Below, in pieces: positions 16,525 to 25,583 of a DNA stretch of 64,000 nt. A program made the translations under genes and the position numbers. This DNA is from Bacteroidales bacterium (GTDB lineage Bacteria > Bacteroidota > Bacteroidia > Bacteroidales > UBA932). The notes under the pieces are model-generated. The model searched no databases and had not been told where the DNA came from. It saw only the letters and a list, made by a program, of their open reading frames with translations. How positions within the stretch are numbered: position 1 is the stretch's first letter; every line of letters starts with the position of its first letter. The stretch is taken from NCBI GenBank assembly GCA_017439305.1, contig JAFSJK010000021.1, forward strand, positions 27,038 through 91,037. Reading direction: 5' to 3'.

Positions 16525-17937
16525 ATGTCTGCTACCAAATTCCGGGTCGAAAGCGACCTCCTGGGGGAACTCAAGGTTCCCGCCGACGCCTATTATGGCG
16601 TACAGACCCAACGGGCCCTCAATAATTACAAGATTTCCACCACGCGGATGTCTCACTACCCCGAGTACATCATCGCGATTGCTTATGTGAAGATGGCCGC
16701 TGCGGAGGCCAACGCCGAACTGGGCGTGCTGGACCGCACCATCGCGGACGCCATCGTCAAAGCCTGCCAGGAAATCGTCGACGGCAAGTTCCACGACCAG
16801 TTCCCCGTGGACATGATGCAGGGCGGCGCAGGCACCTCCGTGAACATGAACGCCAACGAGGTAATCGCGAACCGCGCCCTCGAGATCATGGGCCATAACA
16901 AGGGCGAGTATCAGTACTGCTCCCCGAACGACCACGTGAACTGCGCCCAGTCAACGAACGATGCTTTCCCGAGCGCCTTCCGCTACACCTTCGTCCGGAT
17001 GAACCGGCACGTCGAGAAGGCCCTCACCGACCTGATCGCCTCCTTCCGCGCCAAGGGCCAGGAATTCAAGGACATCATCAAGATGGGCCGCACGCAGCTG
17101 CAGGATGCCGTCCCGATGACTTCCGGCCAGGAATTCAACGCATTTGCGAACAACCTGGAAGAGGAAATCGCGAACCTCGAACGCAATGCCGTTCTCCTCA
17201 AGGAGGTCAACATGGGCGGAACCGCCATCGGCACCGGCCTTAATGCCGTCCCGGGTTTCGCGGAGCTGTGCACCATCCGTCTCTCCGAGTTCACCGGTGA
17301 CAAGTTCGAGAAAGCGCCGGACCTTGTGGAAGCAACCCCGGATACCGGTGCCTACGTAAGCTATTCCGCCGCGCTCAAACGCCTCGCCATCAAGCTCTCC
17401 AAGATCTGCAACGACCTGCGCCTGATGGCCTCCGGCCCGCGCTGCGGCCTGCATGAGATCAACCTGCCGCCCATGGCGCCGGGCTCCTCCATCATGCCGG
17501 GCAAGGTGAATCCCGTCATCCCCGAAGTCACGAACCAGGTGTGCTTCAAGGTCATCGGCAATGACACCGCCGTCGCCTTCGCCGCCGAGGCCGGCCAGCT
17601 GCAGCTGAACGTGATGGAGCCTGTCATCGTCCAGTGCATCCTCGAAAGCCAGACCTGGCTGGTCAACGTCATGAACACCCTCCGCACCAAGTGCATCGAC
17701 GGCATCACCGTCAATGCGGACCACTGCTACGAGATGGTGAAGAACTCCATCGGTATCGTCACGGCCCTGAACCCGTACATCGGGTACAAGGCCTCCACCA
17801 AGGTTGCCAAGGAAGCCCTTGAGACCGGCCGCAGTGTGTACGACCTCGTGCTTGAGCACGGCCTGATGACGCAGGAAAAACTGGACGAGGCCCTGGACCC
17901 GAAAGCCATGACCTCCGCACACGCTTTCATCAAGTAG
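16525..17937 (+). CDS. aspA: Aspartate ammonia-lyase
   Basis: 470 residues, the usual length. It converts L-aspartate to fumarate and ammonia in the cytoplasm and feeds the fumarate/succinate branch used by anaerobic Bacteroidota. The superfamily signature GSSIMPGKVNP (about residues 322-332) carries the catalytic serine loop; FPVDMMQGGAGTS and QSTNDAFPS are the other conserved substrate-binding blocks. The N-terminus (FRVESDLLGELKVPADAYYG) and TPDTGAYVSYSAALKR favour aspartase over class II fumarase, and a class I fumarase is encoded separately at 21462. It is monocistronic with its own promoter. Confidence 0.93.
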   Translation: MSATKFRVESDLLGELKVPADAYYGVQTQRALNNYKISTTRMSHYPEYIIAIAYVKMAAAEANAELGVLDRTIADAIVKACQEIVDGKFHDQFPVDMMQGGAGTSVNMNANEVIANRALEIMGHNKGEYQYCSPNDHVNCAQSTNDAFPSAFRYTFVRMNRHVEKALTDLIASFRAKGQEFKDIIKMGRTQLQDAVPMTSGQEFNAFANNLEEEIANLERNAVLLKEVNMGGTAIGTGLNAVPGFAELCTIRLSEFTGDKFEKAPDLVEATPDTGAYVSYSAALKRLAIKLSKICNDLRLMASGPRCGLHEINLPPMAPGSSIMPGKVNPVIPEVTNQVCFKVIGNDTAVAFAAEAGQLQLNVMEPVIVQCILESQTWLVNVMNTLRTKCIDGITVNADHCYEMVKNSIGIVTALNPYIGYKASTKVAKEALETGRSVYDLVLEHGLMTQEKLDEALDPKAMTSAHAFIK

Positions 17938-17958
17938 ATTCAGCACATAAATAGGAAA

Positions 17959-17984
17959 AAGGGCGGTCCTGCAGGGCCGCCCTT
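17959..17984. terminator. Bidirectional terminator between aspA and the sialidase gene
   Basis: AAGGGCGG pairs with CCGCCCTT across a short loop. The T-run is strong on the minus strand (TTTTTCC) for the sialidase operon and weaker on the plus strand for aspA. Confidence 0.78.
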
Positions 17985-17990
17985 CATGTT

Positions 17991-19364
17991 TTACCGGATA
18001 TCTTTCAGTGGAATCGCCTGAAAGGTAAGATGCGCCTGGGAACTCTCGTAGAGGATGCCGACAGTGTCTTTGTCAACCATCGTCAGGCAGGAATAGCCCC
18101 AGCCGTCTCCCTCGTCCAGAAGGCATTTCCGTGTCCAGGTCTTTCCGCCGTCCAGGCTCATCCGGATGGTGATGTTCCTCCTTTCCTCCGGATCGGAAGG
18201 ATTGGAAAACAGGAGGATATCCCGGTGCAAGGCATTCTCGGAAGCCCGGACTTTCAGGAGGCTGGCCATGCAGACGGGCTCGACGAGCTGACCGTCTGAC
18301 ACATGCGGGGTCCAGGTCCTGCCCATGTCTTTCGTGACGTACACGGCGCGGCCGGTGCCGCGGTTGTCCCGCATGTTCAGCATCAGTTCGCCCGGGGCGA
18401 TTTCGGCCACCTGGGATTCCGTAGTGTTGATTTTGGCATATTCATGGACCTGCCAGGTAAGGCCGCGGTCCGTAGAGTACATGATGCCGGCAGCCGGCGT
18501 GCGGTCCGGTTCCTGGTGCTGGAACGGGACGACCAGGGTGCCGTCATCCATCGTGATGCCTCTGCCCGAGCCCTGGAACGTAAAGTTCCATGCTTCCTGC
18601 TTAACTTGCCGCGTCAGGTTCATCGGAGCGGACCAGGTCACGCCGTCATCGGTAGAGCGGGCCATCATGAGCTGCGGGGTCGTGGCGGGTTCAAAGCCGC
18701 TGCCGGCGGTCCACCAGGCCGCCTTGCCGGCTTGGCCACCATGCGTCCAGGCCGCAAATACAAGCAAGTCCCCCGTCACTTCGTCCACCAGGATGCAGGG
18801 ATCACCGACACCGTTCAAGTTCTGCGGCAGACCACCCCATTCGCCCATATCCATGGCGACAATCATCGGCCCCCACGTGCGACCGCCGTCCGTAGAGCGG
18901 CTTACACCCACGTCGATGTGCCCCTGCAGGTCACGGGCGTTCTCATGCCGGATGTCGTACACGCCCACAAGCGTGCCCTTCCTCGTCGTTACCAGACCAG
19001 GGATACGGTAGGCGGCCACCCCGTTGTCACCGGCGGTGCGTACCTTGCGGGCGAGCCGGTGCTCCCGGGCGCCATCCTCTTTGATGGCGAAGCCTTTCGC
19101 CCTGATTTTCAAGGCGAAAGGCTTACGGATATCCTTGACATAGGCGGCATCCAGATTGACATACAGGACGCCATCCCGGACCTCCCAGGAGCGGAGGGCC
19201 TTTCGAGGCAATCCCCGGAGAGAAACGCTGAACACAGGCTCTTCCCCTTTCGGAACCTCCACGGTCGCCACCGGGACGTCCTTGTCCTGAATGACAGGGA
19301 CCTGGCAGTGATGGATCTGGATGGTGGCCGCGGCGACCAGCGCGGCGAAACACATCGACAGCAT
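17991..19364 (-). CDS. Exo-alpha-sialidase (GH33)
   Basis: 457 residues with an N-terminal hydrophobic signal segment (MCFAALVAAATI). Residues 20-105 form the β-rich N-terminal domain seen in Bacteroidota sialidases. The six-bladed propeller follows: the YRIPGL motif carries the first substrate arginine (Arg120), and five Asp boxes are readable (STDGGRTW, STDDGVTW, STDRGLTW, TKDMGRTW, SLDGGKTW). It releases terminal sialic acid from host or dietary glycoproteins in the periplasm or outside. The start is one base after the stop of the upstream PspC gene, so it belongs to the PspC-PadR operon, an odd setting since no nan catabolic genes are next to it. Confidence 0.92.
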   Translation of the reverse strand: MLSMCFAALVAAATIQIHHCQVPVIQDKDVPVATVEVPKGEEPVFSVSLRGLPRKALRSWEVRDGVLYVNLDAAYVKDIRKPFALKIRAKGFAIKEDGAREHRLARKVRTAGDNGVAAYRIPGLVTTRKGTLVGVYDIRHENARDLQGHIDVGVSRSTDGGRTWGPMIVAMDMGEWGGLPQNLNGVGDPCILVDEVTGDLLVFAAWTHGGQAGKAAWWTAGSGFEPATTPQLMMARSTDDGVTWSAPMNLTRQVKQEAWNFTFQGSGRGITMDDGTLVVPFQHQEPDRTPAAGIMYSTDRGLTWQVHEYAKINTTESQVAEIAPGELMLNMRDNRGTGRAVYVTKDMGRTWTPHVSDGQLVEPVCMASLLKVRASENALHRDILLFSNPSDPEERRNITIRMSLDGGKTWTRKCLLDEGDGWGYSCLTMVDKDTVGILYESSQAHLTFQAIPLKDIR

Positions 19365-19365
19365 A

Positions 19366-20406
19366 CTAGATTTTCAGATATTCCGTTGAGACGACACCCA
19401 TGGCGAACAGGACTGCCAGCACCACCAGGACGACGAGCCAGACCACGAAGATCACCAGGCCGGGGCGCCATTTGGGCGGCTTGAAGCCGAAGATCATCTG
19501 GACGCCGCCGTAGATCAGGCCGATCAGGGGCAGGACGATGGCCAGAACCAGCAGGACCATGATCCACGGCGTGGACACCAGGTCATAAAAGATGGGGACA
19601 TGCGTGGAAAGGTCATCCAGAAAACGGTCAAGCGGCGCGCTGAACAGGGTCGTTCCCTTGAGGCCGAGTACGGAGACCGAGGCCAGGCCGGACACGCCGG
19701 AAAGGAGGAGGATGATGCCGATGACGATCAGGATGATCCGTCCCAGTTCGCTTCCATTCCGGGACTGGAGTTCATCCCGGACCCTGTTCATGCCTTTCCG
19801 GGCGGTATCGCCCATCTCCTGGATTCCGTTGCGGACGTTCCGCTGGATATCGTCCAGCGTTCCGCTGTCGCCTTTCATGGCCCAGCGCTCCTGTGCCGTG
19901 CGAGCCGGCGGCATCGCCAGCCACAGGACGGCATAGGCGATAAAACCGAGCAGCGACCAGGTGCCGTCGATACCCCCGCCAAAGAAGAGTGCCAAAGCAA
20001 TGACTGTGAAAATGATCCGCATCGCGACAGCATCGAAGTTGAAATAGTTCGCAAGACCGGCGCAGACTCCGCCGATGCGCTTGTTCTCCAGATCGCGGTA
20101 CAATCTCTTGCGAGGGGCCTCCTGCGCCCGCTCCGGCTCAGGATCGTCGGCTTCGATCCGCTCGGGACGTCCAAGGATGTCGATGATTCCGCGGATGTCC
20201 TGCATCGTTGCAACGCCATGCTGGCCGCACCGTTCGAGCAGGAGTTCGGCCATCCTTTCCTCGATGCCTTCCATGATCTCCTTGCCGCCCGGCTGGCCCA
20301 GATAATGGGCTTCCAGCCCTTTCAGATACTGTTCCACCTCTTTCGAGGCGTCCTTTTCCAGCGTGAAGGCATAGCCCCCAATGCTGACTTTCTCTACTTC
20401 AGTCAT
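19366..20406 (-). CDS. PspC-domain membrane protein (long form)
   Basis: 346 residues. An N-terminal helical region (about 1-85) resembles the short domain before PspC in Bacteroidota, with EEVEQYLKGLEAHY-type helices. Residues about 97-165 are the PspC domain (KRLYRDLENKRIGGVCAGLA then two membrane-embedded helices and AYAVLWLAMP). A charged linker is followed by three further membrane segments (around 225-250, 280-305, 318-340). PspC proteins are linked to envelope stress. It overlaps the PadR gene by four bases (ATGA), showing translational coupling, and precedes the sialidase by one base. Confidence 0.87.
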   Translation of the reverse strand: MTEVEKVSIGGYAFTLEKDASKEVEQYLKGLEAHYLGQPGGKEIMEGIEERMAELLLERCGQHGVATMQDIRGIIDILGRPERIEADDPEPERAQEAPRKRLYRDLENKRIGGVCAGLANYFNFDAVAMRIIFTVIALALFFGGGIDGTWSLLGFIAYAVLWLAMPPARTAQERWAMKGDSGTLDDIQRNVRNGIQEMGDTARKGMNRVRDELQSRNGSELGRIILIVIGIILLLSGVSGLASVSVLGLKGTTLFSAPLDRFLDDLSTHVPIFYDLVSTPWIMVLLVLAIVLPLIGLIYGGVQMIFGFKPPKWRPGLVIFVVWLVVLVVLAVLFAMGVVSTEYLKI

Positions 20407-20732
20407 CGTTTCAACGTATCAATGCTTTCCACCATTTCCTGCCAGGCCGCATCCATTTCGGCAAGCTGGGCCCGGCCCTTTTCTGTAATTCCATAGTATT
20501 TCCGGGGCGGGCCCTGCGTGGACTCCTCCCACCGGTAAGTAAGCAGCCCCTGGTTCTTCTGACGGATGAGCAAGGGGTACAGGGTTCCCTCGACCACGAT
20601 CATGTTCGCGGCCTTGAGGGCATCGATGATGCTGGAGGCATAGGCCTCCCGCTTGCTGAGAATACACAGGATGCAGTATTCCAGCACGCCCTTCCGCATC
20701 TGGGAACGGACATTGTCGGTCGTACTCTCCAT
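20403..20732 (-). CDS. PadR-family transcriptional regulator
   Basis: 109 residues, the size of a short (subfamily 2-like) PadR repressor: a winged helix over residues 10-90 (GVLEYCILCILSKREAYAS, then GTLYPLLIRQKNQGLL and GPPRKYYGITEKGR, the typical wing) and a C-terminal dimerisation helix. PadR proteins repress their own operon and release DNA on binding a ligand. Its place between two PspC genes, 4 nt from one and overlapping the other, suggests it controls this envelope operon, including the sialidase. The ligand is unknown. Confidence 0.9.
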   Translation of the reverse strand: MESTTDNVRSQMRKGVLEYCILCILSKREAYASSIIDALKAANMIVVEGTLYPLLIRQKNQGLLTYRWEESTQGPPRKYYGITEKGRAQLAEMDAAWQEMVESIDTLKR

Positions 20733-20736
20733 AAGG

Positions 20737-21318
20737 CTATCGGTTATAAGTGTCCTGCGCGTGATTCGTGAACCGGGACATGTTCTCCGCCGTGGCGGGG
20801 ATGCCCCGCATTTCGCACTTCTGGGCCGGGGTCAGCGCCTTAGGAACGGCGATCCACAGCACCAGATAGATCCAGAATCCGGATGTTCCGGCCAGCAGGG
20901 CCACCAGCATGATGATCCGGATAATGGTCACGTCGATGTTGAAGTACCATCCCAGTCCGGCACACACACCGGCCACGCCCTTGTTGTCCACATCGCGGTA
21001 AAGCTTCTTGGGAGCCCTGTCCTCCGGGAAAGCGCTGGAATAGGTGTAACCGGTTTCGGCCGATCCGTCCGGCATACCGAGGGTCGACACCACCTTCTCC
21101 ACCATCTCCAGGGTCACGACCCGGGAACTCTCCCCTACTTCCTGGAAGAACAGTTCGGAAATCCGGCTCTCGATGTCGTCCATCACTTCCCCTTTCTGGT
21201 TTTCCGGAACGTTCAGCTTGGCCTTGAAGTTGCGCAGATAGGCGTCAAGGCGGTTGTAGGCATCATCGTTGAGGGTGAAATTGCGCCCTCCGATACAAGC
21301 ATTGGTCACGCGTTTCAT
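20737..21318 (-). CDS. PspC-domain membrane protein (short form)
   Basis: 193 residues from the ATG at 21318 (MKRVTNACIGGRNFTLN). Residues 1-85 match the N-terminal helical part of the paralogue at 19366; residues about 108-165 are PspC (KKLYRDVDNKGVAGVCAGLG, IIRIIMLVALLAG, YLVLWIAVPKA). It leads the operon pspC-padR-pspC-sialidase and has a perfect TAnnTTTG with a -33 TTG upstream. The similar N-termini of the two PspC proteins suggest duplication. Confidence 0.87.
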   Translation of the reverse strand: MKRVTNACIGGRNFTLNDDAYNRLDAYLRNFKAKLNVPENQKGEVMDDIESRISELFFQEVGESSRVVTLEMVEKVVSTLGMPDGSAETGYTYSSAFPEDRAPKKLYRDVDNKGVAGVCAGLGWYFNIDVTIIRIIMLVALLAGTSGFWIYLVLWIAVPKALTPAQKCEMRGIPATAENMSRFTNHAQDTYNR

Positions 21319-21341
21319 ATCGTACAAAATATTTGTTGGTG

Positions 21342-21349
21342 CAAAGATA
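21342..21349 (-). promoter_or_regulatory. -7 box of the pspC-padR-pspC-sialidase operon
   Basis: Minus strand TATCTTTG with a TTG about 21 nt upstream, matching the Bacteroidota -33/-7 layout. Confidence 0.75.
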
Positions 21350-21422
21350 TAAACTTTTTTTGATACTTTGCAATACAAGGTACTAAAATTTTCGAGAAAT
21401 TTACAAATCGGATGAAAATCGT

Positions 21423-21430
21423 TATATTTG
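21423..21430 (+). promoter_or_regulatory. -7 box of the fumarase gene
   Basis: TATATTTG, perfect TAnnTTTG. It lies at the first possible ATG (21432), which therefore cannot be the start; the ATG at 21462 is used instead. Confidence 0.72.
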
Positions 21431-21461
21431 TATGATAAAAGAAACCAATTCCACTTCCTTT

Positions 21462-23090
21462 ATGGCCGAATTCAAATACGCACCCATGTTCCAGTTGGGT
21501 CCCGACACAACCGAGTATTACAAGATCCCCGGTTCCGAAAAACTCGTAAAAACCTGCACCTGCGGCGACAAAAACATCCTGGAAGTCTCTCCGGAAGCGC
21601 TCACGCTGGTCGTCCAGCAGTCCTTCCATGACTGTCAGTTCATGCTCCGCCGCGCGCACAACGAGCAGGTGGCGGCCATTCTGAAAGACCCGGAGGCCTC
21701 CGACAACGACAAATATGTGGCCCTCCAGTTCCTGCGCAACGCGGAAACGTCCGTTAAAGGGGTTCTTCCCTTCTGTCAGGACACTGGCACCGCCATCATC
21801 CACGGCGAGAAAGGCCAGCATGTCTGGACGGATTTCGAGGACGAAGAAGCCCTTAGTCTCGGCGTTTTCAACACCTACACCCGGGAGAACCTCCGCTACA
21901 GCCAGAATGCGCCCCTCGACATGTACAACGAGGTCAATACCAAGTGCAACCTGCCCGCGCAGATTGACATCGAGGCTACGCAGGGGAATGAATACCGTTT
22001 CGTGATGGTTGCCAAGGGCGGCGGCAGCGCCAACAAGACCTATTTCTACCCGATGACGAAGGCGACCATCCAGAATGAAGGCACCCTGATCCCCTTCCTG
22101 GTGGAAAAAATGAAATCCCTGGGGACGGCGGCGTGCCCTCCCTATCACATCGCCTTTGTGATCGGCGGTACCAGCGCCGAAAAGAACCTGCTCACGGTCA
22201 AGCTTGCAAGCATCAAGTTCTACGACGCCCTGCCCACCACCGGTGATGAGACCGGACGGGCTTTCCGTGACATCGACCTGGAGGAGAAACTCCTGAAGGA
22301 GGCCCAGAAAATCGGCCTTGGAGCCCAGTTCGGCGGCAAGTACCTCGCCCACGACATCCGCGTGGTCCGTCTGCCCCGCCATGGGGCGAGCTGCCCGATC
22401 GGCATGGGTGTCAGTTGCAGCGCCGACCGGAACATCAAGTCCAAGATCAACGCGGATGGAGTCTGGATTGAGAAAATGGACGCCAACCCCTCGGAACTCA
22501 TCCCGGAAGAATTCCGTCGTCCCGGTGAGGGTCCCAAGGGCATCGAGATAGACCTTGACAAGGGTATCGACGCCGTGCGCGCCGAACTCACCAAGTACAC
22601 GGTGGGCACCCGTGTCAACCTCAAGGGGACCATCATCGTAGCCCGTGATATCGCCCACGCCAAACTCAAAGCCCGCCTTGATGCCGGCGAGGGAATGCCG
22701 GCATACTTCAAGGACCATCCCATCCTGTATGCCGGTCCCGCCAAGACGCCGGAAGGCTACCCTTGTGGCTCCATGGGCCCCACCACGGCCAACCGGATGG
22801 ACCCATACGTGGATGAATTCCAGGACCATGGCGCATCCCTGGTGATGATTGCCAAAGGCAATCGTTCCAAGGTGGTCACAGATGCCTGCGAGAAACACGG
22901 CGGCTTCTACCTTGGCACAATCGGCGGCGTAGCTGCTGTTCTCTCCCAGAGCAGTATCCGCAGCATCGAGTGCGTGGAATACCCCGAACTCGGGATGGAA
23001 GCCATCTGGAAGATCCGCGTCGAGGACTTCCCCGCCTTCATCCTTGTGGATGACAAGGGGAACGACTTCTTCAAGACGATCGGGCTGTAA
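21462..23090 (+). CDS. Fumarate hydratase, class I (iron-sulfur)
   Basis: 542 residues, the usual length of the single-chain class I enzyme. It interconverts fumarate and malate with a [4Fe-4S] cluster; FCQDTGTA carries one cluster cysteine (Cys105), and later Cys residues lie in the [10 protein letters not shown] region and the C-terminal half, where [10 protein letters not shown] and KGNRSK are family blocks. The start is placed at 21462 because the promoter box ends at 21430. With aspartase (16525) it completes an aspartate-fumarate-malate set. Oxygen-labile class I fumarase suits an anaerobe. Confidence 0.92.
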   Translation: MAEFKYAPMFQLGPDTTEYYKIPGSEKLVKTCTCGDKNILEVSPEALTLVVQQSFHDCQFMLRRAHNEQVAAILKDPEASDNDKYVALQFLRNAETSVKGVLPFCQDTGTAIIHGEKGQHVWTDFEDEEALSLGVFNTYTRENLRYSQNAPLDMYNEVNTKCNLPAQIDIEATQGNEYRFVMVAKGGGSANKTYFYPMTKATIQNEGTLIPFLVEKMKSLGTAACPPYHIAFVIGGTSAEKNLLTVKLASIKFYDALPTTGDETGRAFRDIDLEEKLLKEAQKIGLGAQFGGKYLAHDIRVVRLPRHGASCPIGMGVSCSADRNIKSKINADGVWIEKMDANPSELIPEEFRRPGEGPKGIEIDLDKGIDAVRAELTKYTVGTRVNLKGTIIVARDIAHAKLKARLDAGEGMPAYFKDHPILYAGPAKTPEGYPCGSMGPTTANRMDPYVDEFQDHGASLVMIAKGNRSKVVTDACEKHGGFYLGTIGGVAAVLSQSSIRSIECVEYPELGMEAIWKIRVEDFPAFILVDDKGNDFFKTIGL

Positions 23091-23111
23091 AAGCGACGAT
23101 CCCTCACTTCA

Positions 23112-23138
23112 GGCGCCATCTTTCCCGATGGCGCCTTT
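23112..23138 (+). terminator. Terminator of the fumarase gene
   Basis: GGCGCCATC (23112-23120), six-base loop, GATGGCGCC (23127-23135), then TTT. Confidence 0.82.
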
Positions 23139-23156
23139 CTATTTGGTAATCAATAC

Positions 23157-23206
23157 GTTGAATGGGTATGCCCTGTGATTTCAGTCGCAGGGCATACCCA
23201 TTCAAC
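23157..23206. repeat. REP-like palindrome 1 (upstream of the RAYT gene)
   Basis: A perfect 19-bp stem, GTTGAATGGGTATGCCCTG (23157-23175) against 23188-23206, with a 12-nt loop. Its core, ATGCCCTGTG, recurs in the palindromes at 24305 and 26374. Confidence 0.8.
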
Positions 23207-23344
23207 ATTCTGCAAATCAACATATTATGCGCCAGCTTCAAAAATCATAAGAATCGTAAAAATCAATAAAAAACATATAAAAATGCACGGGGCTCTTGAC
23301 AGAATCACCCAAAAAGGATAGCTTCGAAAAAAGTGCGAGAGAGT

Positions 23345-24259
23345 ATGCGTGTCAGGAAAAGAAGAATCATCGAGAATGCATTTCAACATCTTTATCAGAA
23401 CACCTGTCGGGGTGTGCTTTTGTTTTACAATGACATGGACCGTCTGGTTTATTACACCGCATTTGCAGCGATGGCGCGAAAGTATCATGCCCAGGTTCTA
23501 GCCATTTCATTGATGTATGATCATACCCATTCATCCGTCCGACTTCAAGAGCCGTCACGAATGGGAGATTTTGTAAGGGACTACACGTCGGTTTATGCGA
23601 TGGAATTCAATAGGGATATCGGTCGACATGGTCCTTTATTCCGATGCGCCTATGGAAATGCGCCCAAGATCGGGGCGAAGAAGATCCGGACAAACGTTTC
23701 TTATATAGACAACAACGCTGTCGAGAAAATGTTGTTTGAGAAAGCCGAGCAGGACCGTTGGAATGCCATCGCTTTTCTGGATAGTTCCCATCCTTTTTCC
23801 GAAAAGATTGTCAGAAGCCATGCCTCCAGAAAACTTCTGCGTTCCATTAAAAGGGTGGAAGCTTTCTTCAAAGCCAATGCATATCTATCTTATCGGATCC
23901 TTCGTGACTTATTTGACGGATTGAAAAAGAATGAGGCAGAACAACTCATCGACTTTATCATATACACATACCTTCCCATCGACAAAGAGGAACGATCCCT
24001 TCTGTATGGAAATTACCAGACCATGTTGACAGCCATCAACTCAAATACAGGCAGCGAGTATGATATTAAAGAAGACTTCGACAACGAGCCTCATACCATT
24101 TACAGGGAAATACTGAAAGTCTGTCAGCATTCTTCCTTTGCCGATAATCCCAAAGCGATGCTTGTTCTTCCCAAAGCAGAAAAGATAAGGATAGCGAATA
24201 TCCTTCAACAACGTACCGGTGCCACTTACTACCAGTTGAAGAAGTTTTTGGATTTATAA
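23345..24259 (+). CDS. REP-associated tyrosine transposase-like protein (Y1/HUH, RAYT)
   Basis: 304 residues from the ATG at 23345 (MRVRKRRI, the typical family start). The Y1_Tnp fold spans about residues 10-130: the metal-binding HUH-type motif is HTH at 60-62, and DYTSVYAMEFNRDIGRHGPL (79-98) corresponds to the tyrosine helix and Gly-containing turn of RAYT proteins, with Tyr80 or Tyr84 as candidate nucleophile. The C-terminal half (about 150-304) is helical, with a final segment (QQRTGATYYQLKKFL) like the DnaA-type helix-turn-helix found at the end of many of these proteins. It is bracketed by REP-like palindromes. RAYTs nick single-stranded REP DNA and are usually domesticated. The flanking copies strongly support this reading. 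Confidence 0.8.
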   Translation: MRVRKRRIIENAFQHLYQNTCRGVLLFYNDMDRLVYYTAFAAMARKYHAQVLAISLMYDHTHSSVRLQEPSRMGDFVRDYTSVYAMEFNRDIGRHGPLFRCAYGNAPKIGAKKIRTNVSYIDNNAVEKMLFEKAEQDRWNAIAFLDSSHPFSEKIVRSHASRKLLRSIKRVEAFFKANAYLSYRILRDLFDGLKKNEAEQLIDFIIYTYLPIDKEERSLLYGNYQTMLTAINSNTGSEYDIKEDFDNEPHTIYREILKVCQHSSFADNPKAMLVLPKAEKIRIANILQQRTGATYYQLKKFLDL

Positions 24260-24304
24260 CTGCAGTGTCATCTAAATATTTGATTATAAGACTCCAACAT
24301 AGGG

Positions 24305-24332
24305 ATGCCCTGTGAACGGAATCACAGGGCAT
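24305..24332. repeat. REP-like palindrome 2 (downstream of the RAYT gene)
   Basis: ATGCCCTGTGA (24305-24315) pairs with TCACAGGGCAT (24322-24332); loop ACGGAA. The outer flanks pair with a bulge. Same core as palindromes 1 and 3. Confidence 0.78.
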
Positions 24333-24380
24333 CTCCCCATAAAAAGCTACTCATCAAGCAATTAACTGACACAGAAGGAA

Positions 24381-25526
24381 CTACTCCAGGTCTTCGTCCA
24401 CATCCGTAACGGCCGCGCCGTTGCCCATCAGGAAGGATTTCATGAACTCGTTGAGGTCACCGTCCAGGACGCCCTGGGTGTCGGCGGTGCTGTAACCGGT
24501 ACGGAGGTCTTTCACAAGTTTGTAGGGATGGAGGACGTAGTTGCGTATCTGGGAGCCCCATTCGATGCGCTTCTTCTGGCCTTCCAGTTCGGCCTGTTTC
24601 TCCTGGCGCTTCTTGAGCTCGATGTCGTACAAGCGCGATTTGAGGATAAGGAGAGCGCGCTGGCGGTTGTCCTGCTGGGAGCGGGTTTCGGTGTTCTCCA
24701 CCATGATGCCCGAGGGAATGTGCCGCACGCGGACGCCGGTTTCCACCTTGTTCACGTTCTGGCCGCCGTGGCCGCCGGAGCGGAAGGTATCCCATTCCAG
24801 GTCTCCGGGATTGATTTCGATGTGGATGGAATCGTCGACCAGCGGATAGACGAAGACCGACGAGAAGGTGGTCTGGCGCTTTCCCTGCGCATTGAACGGG
24901 GAGATGCGGACCAGGCGGTGTACGCCGTTCTCCGCCTTGAGATAACCATAGGCATAGTCCCCTTCGACTTCGATGGTGGCGGACTTGATGCCGGCCTCTT
25001 CGCCTTCCAGCAGGGAGGTGACGGTCATCTTGTAGCCGTTCCGTTCGCCCCAGCGGAGGTACATGCGCATGAGCATCGACGACCAGTCGTTCGCCTCCGT
25101 GCCGCCAGCCCCGGAGTTGATGGTGAGGACGGCGCCCAGGTTGTCGCCTTCATTTCCCAGCATGTTCTTGAGCTCCAGGGCTTCAACAGCCTCGACGGCC
25201 TTCGCGTAAGTAGCGTCCAGTTCGCGGGTTTCGTCGGTCTCGACAGCTTCGTCCTCCGTGCCGCTGACGCTGTCCTTCGCGAAATCGTACAGCACGTCCA
25301 GGTCGTCCACGAAACCGGCCGCCTTCTGGAAATCCGCCACCCAGGCTTTCACGCCGGCGAGTTTCTTGAGAAACAGCTCGGCGGCCTTGGGGTCGTTCCA
25401 GAAATCGGGCGAGAGGCTCTCCTTCGTCTTCTGCTCCACTTCTTTCCGCTTTCCTGCGATGTCCAGGCATTTTTCCAGGGTATCCAGTCGCTCGCGCAGG
25501 TCCTTGATTTGTTCGAGGGTCGTCAT
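24381..25526 (-). CDS. prfB: Peptide chain release factor 2
   Basis: 381 residues. It recognises UGA and UAA in the ribosomal A site and triggers peptide release. The SPF recognition tripeptide is at 209-211 and the catalytic GGQ at 254-256, followed by NVNKVETGVRV. The start at 25526 (MTTLEQIK) fits a promoter box 22 nt upstream. The gene is one continuous frame: the region after residue 20 (EKCLDIAGKR), where many prfB genes carry an in-frame UGA and +1 frameshift, is uninterrupted, so the autoregulatory frameshift is absent. It is divergent from murI. Confidence 0.95.
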   Translation of the reverse strand: MTTLEQIKDLRERLDTLEKCLDIAGKRKEVEQKTKESLSPDFWNDPKAAELFLKKLAGVKAWVADFQKAAGFVDDLDVLYDFAKDSVSGTEDEAVETDETRELDATYAKAVEAVEALELKNMLGNEGDNLGAVLTINSGAGGTEANDWSSMLMRMYLRWGERNGYKMTVTSLLEGEEAGIKSATIEVEGDYAYGYLKAENGVHRLVRISPFNAQGKRQTTFSSVFVYPLVDDSIHIEINPGDLEWDTFRSGGHGGQNVNKVETGVRVRHIPSGIMVENTETRSQQDNRQRALLILKSRLYDIELKKRQEKQAELEGQKKRIEWGSQIRNYVLHPYKLVKDLRTGYSTADTQGVLDGDLNEFMKSFLMGNGAAVTDVDEDLE

Positions 25527-25547
25527 GGGTCTTTCCGTATAAACGTA

Positions 25548-25555
25548 CAAAAATA
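25548..25555 (-). promoter_or_regulatory. -7 box of prfB
   Basis: Minus strand TATTTTTG, a perfect TAnnTTTG, 21 nt before the ATG. Confidence 0.7.
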
Positions 25556-25569
25556 CGAATAATTTCCCT

Positions 25570-25577
25570 TATATTTG
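25570..25577 (+). promoter_or_regulatory. -7 box of murI, leaving almost no leader
   Basis: TATATTTG ends six bases before the ATG at 25584, so the transcript should begin at or within a few bases of the start codon. Confidence 0.7.
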
Positions 25578-25583
25578 CATGGC

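Noticed and set aside
23225-23488. Minus-strand frame overlapping the start of the RAYT gene
   Set aside because: Short, hydrophobic by chance, antisense to a gene with HUH motifs and palindromes on both sides.
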